Of a DNA stretch of 64,000 nt, positions 54,035 to 60,965 are shown piece after piece (within the stretch, counting starts at the first letter, position 1; every line of letters begins with the position of its first letter). Source of the stretch: Zunongwangia endophytica (GTDB lineage Bacteria; Bacteroidota; Bacteroidia; Flavobacteriales; Flavobacteriaceae); contig NZ_JAUFPZ010000002.1 in the NCBI RefSeq assembly GCF_030409505.1, positions 4,098,501 through 4,162,500 of the forward strand, read 5' to 3'. The position numbers and the translations under genes were made by a program. Under the pieces are notes generated by a model. It had not been told where the DNA came from, made no database searches, and saw nothing but the letters and a program-made list of their open reading frames with translations.

Positions 54035-54570
54035 AGGGGGTCATCATAATTTTTATCGGTACTGGTCTTAAGGTTGTCCTGATATGGGACAGTTGCGATT
54101 TGTTTGTTCCCATTTGAATCTTGAAAATTTAAATTTTTAAAATCTCGCTGTTTGTTTTTGTTTTTAGCGTTTTGTATAGTTTGTATATGTTTATTTATAG
54201 ATACCACTGCTTGTTCATTACTTGTCTCGATATTGGTACAGCTTTGGTTCACTACTTGTCCAGAGCTTGTCCCAAAATCGAACATCTTGATTTTACTTCC
54301 TTTAAAAGGGTTATGTGATGGGATATACACAATATAGCTCCAATAGCTCAACTCTTTAAGACATTTATGGTAGGTGGATTTAGAACCAATCTTTGCATAC
54401 TCCATCACTTCTTCGCGGTTGATATAGAATTCCTGTCGAAAAAAATTACCGTTCCACAATTGAAATAAAGCAATGTAGAGGCTAATATGTGTAGGGTTCA
54501 ATCGGTTGTCTTTAGAAAAATGTTCAAACACTCCGTTTAGATGCTTGATGTAATTAATTCCTTCGGCCAT
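54031..54570 (-). CDS. DnaD-like/winged-helix replication-associated protein
   Basis: 179 residues. The first 90 form a winged-helix (THISLYIALFQLWNGNFFRQEFYINREEVMEYAKIGSKSTYHKCLKELSYWSYIVYIPSHNP) like the N-terminal domain of plasmid and phage replication initiators. The last 90 are Asn/Lys/Gln-rich and probably disordered. Coupled to the DnaC-like gene downstream; similar pairs occur in many flavobacterial elements. Role in element replication is inferred. Confidence 0.75.
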   Translation of the reverse strand: MAEGINYIKHLNGVFEHFSKDNRLNPTHISLYIALFQLWNGNFFRQEFYINREEVMEYAKIGSKSTYHKCLKELSYWSYIVYIPSHNPFKGSKIKMFDFGTSSGQVVNQSCTNIETSNEQAVVSINKHIQTIQNAKNKNKQRDFKNLNFQDSNGNKQIATVPYQDNLKTSTDKNYDDPL

Positions 54571-54848
54571 CAGAATTTATGATGTACGCGGTTATTTTCC
54601 AGTACTTCCATTATGTCGGCGTAATTATAATAAAGTACACCTCCCATTTTGGTATAGGGGATGGTACCATTGATACGCAGGTTCTGGAGTGTTCCCGGGG
54701 AGATCTTGAGCAGTTCGAGAACATCAGTGGATTTCAGCCATTTCTTGTTAGGCTGACCATTTTGGCTTTGTAGTAATTCTTTAATGTCTTCAAGCAGTTC
54801 CATTTTGAATTCCCGAAGATCGTCGGTGGTAATAATAGCTGTTGGCAT
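54570..54848 (-). CDS. Helix-turn-helix (excisionase-type) protein
   Basis: 92 residues. A coiled N-terminal helix (DLREFKMELLEDIKELLQ) precedes a MerR-like HTH_17 domain: WLKSTDVLELLKISPGTLQNLRINGTIPYTKMGGVLYYNYADIMEVLE. This is the family often encoded with Bacteroidota elements as excisionase or regulator. 1-bp overlap with the next gene, so one operon of three. Confidence 0.88.
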   Translation of the reverse strand: MPTAIITTDDLREFKMELLEDIKELLQSQNGQPNKKWLKSTDVLELLKISPGTLQNLRINGTIPYTKMGGVLYYNYADIMEVLENNRVHHKF

Positions 54849-55115
54849 AACAAAATGTGTTTAAAAGAAAGGGCCGTCAAGGTTAAAATATTTTAAATGA
54901 CAGCCCTTTCCATGATTTGACTTTCGTTTTGTAAAATTGCGTGGCTTTGATGGATTTTTTTCGGTAGATGGTTCGTAGTACGAAAAAGTTTAACTTTTCT
55001 TGTGAAAAAGGACGAATTGCCCTGTTTTGAGGTAGTGAAAAGAGGTATTCAGAAGAAATAGAATCGAAAAAACGTGGTAGATGCAATTTTCGAAGTAACG
55101 GTTAACTACGAAAAA
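54849..55115. other. Intergenic region between rteC and HTH operon
   Basis: About 270 bp. A short inverted stretch GGGCCGTCA..TGACAGCCC (about 54871-54906) lies just upstream of the HTH gene and may be a leader hairpin. No supported gene; a 67-codon minus-strand frame looks spurious. Confidence 0.35.
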
Positions 55116-55949
55116 CTACTTTTGGTCGTCTTCGCGCATTTTAGCTTCAAGTTTAGCGGCTATAGTGTGGAGGTATTTGGTACGCGGATCTTTACGTGAT
55201 TTTATTTCTCCGTAGGTTTTATAGAAGTTATCGATCTCGATATTAAAGAAATCTTCGAAGGCAGCGACGATGGTTTTTAAATCTACGGTGCCGTGATTGA
55301 TATCCCCTTTAAAATAAAGGGCATAGATAATTTCCACCAGGCTTGTTTTAGTACCAGACCATACCAAAAGGTTAGGCTGTCGTTCCCTGAATTCTCCACT
55401 GCTTCCGGGTTGTATTAATTCTAACTTCTCACGAATATAATGGATGTAACGGTAGAGGGCCTGTACCTGTGACCATAGCATATCGTGTGAAGTAGAGAAT
55501 TCTGGATATTGGTAATAGTGAATATTGGGATTGAAGGAAAAATCCCTTTTTCCATGCCGACTAAAGAACAGGTGATCCAAATAGGTATGGCCCTGTTCCA
55601 TATAGCTTACAAAGCTGTTGTTTTCTGAAAAGAACTGATTGATTTTTTTAATCTCTTTCTCCAAAAAGCGTACTTTATGGGAATTGCCAATTTTAGGCAG
55701 GTTAATTTCACAATTACGGATCTGGGAGAAATAGATATGGTAGCTCATGGGAAGGGGCTTAATATTACGAAAGAAGTCTATTTCTGACTGAGGATCTTCA
55801 AAATCCTCTTTATTCACGTGTTTTTGAAGTTTCGATAAGGTTTTGACGGAAAGCTGTATCCCAGATTCCGCTTTTTTAAGATCGGAATCCCCGGAATGAA
55901 TCAGGTTATCGATGTTTTCGCTAAAGGCCGACATAATGTTCTCGATCAT
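55116..55949 (-). CDS. rteC: RteC-family regulator of conjugative element
   Basis: 277 residues from the ATG at 55949; a TTG at 56000 would add 17 residues. RteC family signature: LQKHVNKEDFEDPQSEIDFFRNIKPLPMSYHIYFSQI, then WSGTKTSLVEIIYALYFKGDINHGTVDLKTIVAAFEDFFNIEIDNFYKTYGEIKSRKDPRTKYLH, and a basic tail. In CTnDOT, RteC activates the excision operon; here it presumably controls element excision or transfer. The C-terminal domain has a winged-helix-like pattern. Confidence 0.9.
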   Translation of the reverse strand: MIENIMSAFSENIDNLIHSGDSDLKKAESGIQLSVKTLSKLQKHVNKEDFEDPQSEIDFFRNIKPLPMSYHIYFSQIRNCEINLPKIGNSHKVRFLEKEIKKINQFFSENNSFVSYMEQGHTYLDHLFFSRHGKRDFSFNPNIHYYQYPEFSTSHDMLWSQVQALYRYIHYIREKLELIQPGSSGEFRERQPNLLVWSGTKTSLVEIIYALYFKGDINHGTVDLKTIVAAFEDFFNIEIDNFYKTYGEIKSRKDPRTKYLHTIAAKLEAKMREDDQK

Positions 55950-56055
55950 GAGCTGAATATTTATGGATAACAAATAGTGGCGTTGCTGGGCTAGTTTCAA
56001 ATTTGAATAGTATAAGTTTTATCAAATAAATTTTGACGTTTGTAAGAGGTATATT

Positions 56056-58470
56056 CTATTCATTTGTTCTTAACCATTCCATGGATTCCATGGGAAAATT
56101 GTCTTTGGCTTGTATATATGCACATTTTTCAATGATTTTCGCTCCGAGCTTTCGTTTTTCAAAGCCTGCTGTCAGTCCAAAATCGATACGTTTATAATTT
56201 AGGACATTAGCTCTTTGTATGGTTTGAAACAATAACTGGCGATAGATGTTGTACTTATATGCATATTCGTAATCCATACCGATAATGGCAGGGGTGTAAA
56301 TACCGGTTTCATTTTTATAGCAAAACATGACTCCTGCTAAAATTTGATTCTCATCATTTAAGTAAGTCAATATAAATTCCCATTGGAGAGATTCATTCAT
56401 AATAGTAAATAAATTAAAGGGATAGCTAAAGGTATTTAGGCCCAGGTTTTGTTTTTTTACATACTGGTATAATTTATAACAACGAAGCAGCTGCTCAGCA
56501 CTAACAGATTTCTTATGTTCTATTATCAGATCTTCTTCAAAAGCAAGGATATCTTTTCTAAAATGTTGACGGGATCGTTTACTTAAACTTTGCATGTATT
56601 CCTTCCGATCTTTCCATCCAAAAGAATCGTATATTGCAGCTTCTGGCATGGTGACCTGAATGAATCCTTTTTTATGCAGGTATTGTTTAATTTCGGTATC
56701 TTCCTTTTCAAAATCACGTAGGATGATATAAGCTGGATTTAGTTTTTTTTCTAAGGTTTCTACATACTCCAGCAACAAATCGAAAGCTTTTTTCCATTCC
56801 TTATGCTCCTTTTCAAGAAATAGATGTTTGCCTTCAGTAACCATAGATCCCATGCAAAGACAATAGCTAGTACGAAAATATGGATTTGATTCCCTTTCCT
56901 TTTCTATTCGGTCGGAAACTGATTCTGGGGCAATCATATCTTCTTTCCATAAGCCATATGTAAAAAAGGTAGAAAGGATACATTTCTCATTTTGATCGAG
57001 AACGTTGCAATAAAAAAATTGAAGTTGATGCTCCGGCGTTTTTTCTCGTGTAAAAATTTCTTCTAAAGTCTTTAAACCGTTCCAGTCATAAAAACTATTA
57101 TGCCCCACGCGTTTATTCCAAAAATCCATTGGAATTTCTTTTATGGTATTATAGGTGACCACCCTAAGTGTGGTAGCGGATTTATTAAATTTTTCAGACT
57201 GCTGTAAAGAGCGACCAAACGCCGAATATACACGGTCTAAACTAGTGCCTGTATCATTTAGAGCTTTTGGATATTCATCGCTTAAGACTGCTACAAAATG
57301 CTCAATATCTTCTTTTAAGTTATGCCGGGATATACTAATGCGTAATCCGGTGTTTTTAATAGGCACAGCAGGAAAAATACCAAGGTTAGTGTAAAACCCT
57401 TTCGCTATTAACCTATTGATGAGGTTGAAGCCAGTATCCGGCATGCCGGTGCCTATATAGAATATTGGGGAATCATTATCGGTAATTAAAGGAAGAGTGG
57501 TTGTTTTAATACATTGATCCATATAGGCAATACGATCTGAAAGTTCTTGCTGCAATTGATAGATTTCCGGGCTGAGATGAATTTTTGCGGAGGCGATAGC
57601 GGCGCCAACGGCTGCTGGATCTAATTGAATAGAAAAAGTGAGTGGTCCACCAAAATTTTTAATTCTTTCTTGTACCTTCTTATCTTTACAAATCATTACC
57701 GCACCACTAGCGCCAAAAGTTTTGCTTAATGTAGAGATGAGAATAACTTTTTCGGGTAATCGCTTTAAAATACTCATTATGTACCCACTACCGTTAGTGC
57801 CTTTCCAACTCATTCCGTGAACATCATCAAAGTATAAATAAAGTTGTCTATACTGCTTTGAAAGAGCAATAAGATCATTTATAGGAGCGTAATCACCGAA
57901 CATGGAGTACATACCATCAGCCATGTACCATATTTTATTACATCTGGATTGTAATTGCCTTATTTTTTCTTCAAGCATATTAAGATGATTATGGCGAATC
58001 ATTTCAATAGGAACGGATCGCAATTTGAGCGGTTGTACGGCACTTTGAACGCTCCAGTGTACCTGATGATCTAAAATGACCCCATCACCATCATCCACAA
58101 CCGATGGAATAACCCCCAAGTGCCCGAGCGTACTATTCTTTGTAATCACTACATAATGATTATTATAAATTTTTGACACTAAGGATTCCAGTTCGCGATA
58201 TAAAGGATGGGAAACATAGGACTTCGACATTGGAAATTCTGTTCCATAGGCTTGTATTGCCTTAATCGCTCCTTGCTTTAAACGCGCATCCTGTTCAAGT
58301 CCCAGGTAACCCGTCGTACCAAAGTTAAAAAGTTCTTTGCCATCAATTTGAAGTTTTCTCCCATTGCTATAATTTCCATCAGCATAAAGGTGAAGTGCTC
58401 CAGATTCTTTGGCGCTGGTCATCACCGAGATTATGGTATTCAGTATGTTGTTATGTTTAATTTTAGCCAT
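56056..58470 (-). CDS. AONS/KBL-type PLP enzyme fused to a GNAT/FemAB-like acyltransferase
   Basis: 804 residues. The first ~400 are an alpha-oxoamine synthase fold: NFGTTGYLGLEQ, YFDDVHGMSWKG (Asp/His near 215-218) and the PLP Lys250 in ISTLSKTFGASGA. A linker (400-450) leads to a ~350-residue acyltransferase half with two GNAT-like lobes; FGLTAGFEKRKLGAKI and SLSKRSRQHFRKDI resemble BioF2/FemAB-type domains. Enzymes of the first family condense an amino acid with an acyl-CoA (AONS, KBL, SPT, CqsA). The fusion suggests synthesis plus acylation of a small amine-ketone, possibly a signal; the product is unknown. Divergent from the DUF7793 gene. Confidence 0.85.
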   Translation of the reverse strand: MAKIKHNNILNTIISVMTSAKESGALHLYADGNYSNGRKLQIDGKELFNFGTTGYLGLEQDARLKQGAIKAIQAYGTEFPMSKSYVSHPLYRELESLVSKIYNNHYVVITKNSTLGHLGVIPSVVDDGDGVILDHQVHWSVQSAVQPLKLRSVPIEMIRHNHLNMLEEKIRQLQSRCNKIWYMADGMYSMFGDYAPINDLIALSKQYRQLYLYFDDVHGMSWKGTNGSGYIMSILKRLPEKVILISTLSKTFGASGAVMICKDKKVQERIKNFGGPLTFSIQLDPAAVGAAIASAKIHLSPEIYQLQQELSDRIAYMDQCIKTTTLPLITDNDSPIFYIGTGMPDTGFNLINRLIAKGFYTNLGIFPAVPIKNTGLRISISRHNLKEDIEHFVAVLSDEYPKALNDTGTSLDRVYSAFGRSLQQSEKFNKSATTLRVVTYNTIKEIPMDFWNKRVGHNSFYDWNGLKTLEEIFTREKTPEHQLQFFYCNVLDQNEKCILSTFFTYGLWKEDMIAPESVSDRIEKERESNPYFRTSYCLCMGSMVTEGKHLFLEKEHKEWKKAFDLLLEYVETLEKKLNPAYIILRDFEKEDTEIKQYLHKKGFIQVTMPEAAIYDSFGWKDRKEYMQSLSKRSRQHFRKDILAFEEDLIIEHKKSVSAEQLLRCYKLYQYVKKQNLGLNTFSYPFNLFTIMNESLQWEFILTYLNDENQILAGVMFCYKNETGIYTPAIIGMDYEYAYKYNIYRQLLFQTIQRANVLNYKRIDFGLTAGFEKRKLGAKIIEKCAYIQAKDNFPMESMEWLRTNE

Positions 58471-58683
58471 ACGTCATCTTTTAAATTCCTATTAAGCTAA
58501 AAAAACAACAGCTTTATTTTCCAGTCAAAACATTAATATGGTCTTGTAGGCAAATCATAAAATTTAAAGTCAAATGGGGGTATTTGCCAAGGTTTTATAT
58601 GGAATGTTATCATTTCTTGATTCTCAATGTTAAATTAAGGTTATCAATTTTTTATTATTTTTAGAGAGGAAATAGGGATACAA
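58471..58683. promoter_or_regulatory. Divergent promoter region
   Basis: 213 bp between the PLP/GNAT fusion (minus) and the DUF7793-like gene (plus). It contains an inverted pair GGCAAAT (58549-58555) and ATTTGCC (58582-58588). Probably carries both promoters; no clean consensus box seen. Confidence 0.4.
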
Positions 58684-59052
58684 ATGTTTAAAGGTGAAGA
58701 TTATGCACACTTCTGGATTGAGGAGGGTATTCTAAATTTCATTTATAAGCCCAATATCATTCTGGATTTAAATGAAGCAAAGGCTGTGGTGAAAGCAAGA
58801 TTGCGGCTTCAGCAAGGAAAAACATATCCAATTTTATGTGATATAAGACAATTGAAATTCTCGAGCAAAGCAGCACGGGAGTATATGGCCGTAACCGGCT
58901 GCCTGAAAGCATTAGCCATTGCATTTGTCATGGAAGAAGCATATTCCGGAACTATGGTAGCAGCCTTTATGAAAATTAGTAAGCCTACAGTCCCCACCAG
59001 GGCTTTCACGACGACTGCAGAAGCTTTAAGCTTTTTGAAGCGATTTAAATAA
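58684..59052 (+). CDS. DUF7793-like (STAS-like) small protein
   Basis: 122 residues, cytosolic. Pattern YAHFWIEEGILNFIYKPNIILDLNEAKAVVKARLRLQQGKTYPILCDIRQLKFSSKAAREYM and C-terminal KPTVPTRAFTTTAEALSFLKRF fits a small alpha/beta SpoIIAA/STAS-like fold seen in flavobacteria. No catalytic motif. 19 bp before the AraC-type regulator, so probably co-transcribed and perhaps part of its control. The family name is from recall. Confidence 0.7.
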   Translation: MFKGEDYAHFWIEEGILNFIYKPNIILDLNEAKAVVKARLRLQQGKTYPILCDIRQLKFSSKAAREYMAVTGCLKALAIAFVMEEAYSGTMVAAFMKISKPTVPTRAFTTTAEALSFLKRFK

Positions 59053-59071
59053 CTTAATAACCCCCCAGATT

Positions 59072-59989
59072 ATGAATATCCCGACTTTTAAGGCGAGGGT
59101 AAAGGAGATTCTTAATTTTATTACAGAAATCACTCTTGGGACCTATACCTATATTTTGCCTCTTCGAAATCAGAAAGATGAACTCGAACAAATTGCGATA
59201 TCCCTTAATATTATGGTTGAGGAAATAAACACTGTAGTGCATCAGATTAATCATGAAAAAAGTAAAGAAGTGATTGAAAATATGGTTATTAATCTGGATA
59301 AAAACTTACATATTACATCTTTTTCTGAAAATGTTCGAAAAATACTGATGTTTAAAAATGAACATCTTTTGAAACAACCGTTGAAGTTTATACTTGGAGA
59401 CCGTATTGGTTTAAATGAGCAGTTGGATAAATTTATGAGTGACGTAGGCCAATACAGGATCCCCATTAAAATTGAGTTGAAGCATCATTGTGGGTATTCA
59501 TGGTTAGGATATGGCTATCTTCACCCTTTAGTTTCAGAAGAACAATCGGGGTATTGTCTTTCTGTTTTTAAAGCGGTGTATTGCAATGAGCGCCTCAAGA
59601 ATGAGCTGAAAGACCATAAGGAGGGACAAATTAAATATCCAAGTGAATACCGTAGTCTTCTTTTAAAAGATCAACGAGATTTGGTGAGAAAACTCCATGC
59701 CTATATCACTAAAAGATTGGATCGTCCCCTACCAAAATTGTCTTTGATAGCCAGGGAGGTGGGAGCTAGCGTAAGTAAAATGACCTTATTGTTTAGGAGA
59801 ACCTACGATGAATCTATCAACGAATATCATCTTCGTAAACGTTTAGAGAAAGCCTATTTTCTTATCAGGGATACTTCATTATCCATAAGTGAAATTTCAG
59901 AAGAATGTGGTTTTATCAGTTTAGCCCATTTCTCTAGATCTTTCAAGAAACACTTTGGTGTCCCACCAAGTAAAATTAGAGAATTATAA
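59072..59989 (+). CDS. AraC-family regulator with HAMP/PAS-like N-terminus
   Basis: 305 residues. Residues 1-70 resemble a HAMP-like coiled segment (LPLRNQKDELEQIAISLNIMVEEINTVVHQINHEK) without a membrane helix. A PAS-like domain follows (NLDKNLHITSFSENVRKILMFKNEHLL, 75-180). The C-terminal ~100 residues form a double HTH: LSLIAREVGASVSKMTLLFRRTYDESINEYHLRKRLEKAYFLIRDTSLSISEISEECGFISLAHFSRSFKKHFGVPPSKIR. Likely the local regulator of this cluster. Signal unknown. Confidence 0.88.
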   Translation: MNIPTFKARVKEILNFITEITLGTYTYILPLRNQKDELEQIAISLNIMVEEINTVVHQINHEKSKEVIENMVINLDKNLHITSFSENVRKILMFKNEHLLKQPLKFILGDRIGLNEQLDKFMSDVGQYRIPIKIELKHHCGYSWLGYGYLHPLVSEEQSGYCLSVFKAVYCNERLKNELKDHKEGQIKYPSEYRSLLLKDQRDLVRKLHAYITKRLDRPLPKLSLIAREVGASVSKMTLLFRRTYDESINEYHLRKRLEKAYFLIRDTSLSISEISEECGFISLAHFSRSFKKHFGVPPSKIREL

Positions 59990-60090
59990 AAATTATAGTC
60001 CTTCGTTCAAATTGAAAATGGTTTCAGGCAAATGTTTTAGCCGTATTATAGGGAACTTTAACTCATAGAATTTAAAAATCTTTGAGAGAA

Positions 60091-60552
60091 ATGACAGGAA
60101 TACCTAATCAATATCATTGGCGTTTCAATGGATCAATAAGAAACTTTTTTAGAGTTACTATGGCGTTATATATAATTCTGCTATTTGGATATACCGGTTT
60201 TTCAAAACTGTTAGATACCGATGTGCTTTTTACGACCTTAAGGAATGCTCCCTTATTTCTTTCGAAACAAATTGCCGAAGTGTTTTCCTGGTTCATTCCT
60301 TTGGCTGAAATAGGTATTGCCGCTACCATTATATTTGAGGACTTTCGGAAAATTGGATTATTAAGTAGTATTATACTACTCGCCCTATTCACTGCTTATA
60401 CATTATGGATTGTATTTGTAAGCCCTCATCAACCCTGTACGTGCGGAGGTATTTTAAGTCTTTTTACATGGAAGCAACATTTGCTACTGAATAGTATAAG
60501 TCTAGTATTGGCATCTGGCGGATTATACCTTGAAAATAACCATAAGGAATAA
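60091..60552 (+). CDS. MauE/DoxX-type redox-associated membrane protein
   Basis: 153 residues from the ATG at 60091. Four membrane helices: TMALYIILLFGYTGFSKLLD, then the helix after AEVFSWFIPLAEIGIAATII, a third at LLSSIILLALFTAYTLWIVFV and a fourth near the C-terminus. A Cys-x-Cys in HQPCTCGGILSLFTWKQHL is placed as in MauE-type proteins that hand electrons to periplasmic thiol proteins. Precedes the Cys-containing DUF6520 gene by 86 bp. Confidence 0.83.
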   Translation: MTGIPNQYHWRFNGSIRNFFRVTMALYIILLFGYTGFSKLLDTDVLFTTLRNAPLFLSKQIAEVFSWFIPLAEIGIAATIIFEDFRKIGLLSSIILLALFTAYTLWIVFVSPHQPCTCGGILSLFTWKQHLLLNSISLVLASGGLYLENNHKE

Positions 60553-60638
60553 AGATTTTATCGCGATGAAGACAGGAATGGAGGCCGAACACCTGAAAAA
60601 AAAAGTAGGCATTTTAATGAATTTTAAAACTTTATATT

Positions 60639-60905
60639 ATGAAAAGTAAAAAGTTAGTATTACCGTTAATGGCGTTTATCTGTGCCATAGGAATGTCCTT
60701 TGCATCAAGTAATTTTGTTGCAGAACAATCTACCGGTTACGTGTTTAGGAATAATACCTGGGAACAAGTAAACGTTAGTTGTGATACACAAGAAGAAAAT
60801 GCTTGTTTAGTGAAGTTTTCTGAAAACGGACAAGAATATCAAGTCTATGATTCAGATTTAGAAACAGAACGTCCAGGAAGCGGCGAGGCTATTTTAATAG
60901 ACTAA
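60639..60905 (+). CDS. DUF6520-type small secreted protein with two Cys
   Basis: 88 residues. Signal peptide MKSKKLVLPLMAFICAIGMSFA and a ~65-residue mature part with only two Cys (48 and 56, spacing C-x7-C), Asn/Gln/Glu-rich, ending in PGSGEAILID. It matches the DUF6520 family of small secreted flavobacterial proteins. The two Cys could form a disulfide. Neighbours (MauE-type protein, M16 peptidase, SusD) point to an exported, oxidised and processed peptide; function unknown. Confidence 0.75.
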   Translation: MKSKKLVLPLMAFICAIGMSFASSNFVAEQSTGYVFRNNTWEQVNVSCDTQEENACLVKFSENGQEYQVYDSDLETERPGSGEAILID

Positions 60906-60924
60906 TCAATTCATCTATTAGAAA

Positions 60925-60957
60925 AAGAATACCGGCAAACGCCGGTATTCTTATTTT
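60925..60957. terminator. Bidirectional terminator
   Basis: AAGAATACCGGC / GCCGGTATTCTT 12-bp stem, AAAC loop, T tail to the right; serves DUF6520 (plus) and the M16 gene (minus). Confidence 0.9.
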
Positions 60958-60965
60958 TACCTTAT

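Noticed and set aside
54883-55086. 67-codon minus-strand ORF upstream of the HTH gene
   Set aside because: No signal peptide, domain or family pattern; it lies in a regulatory spacer and has poor codon character.
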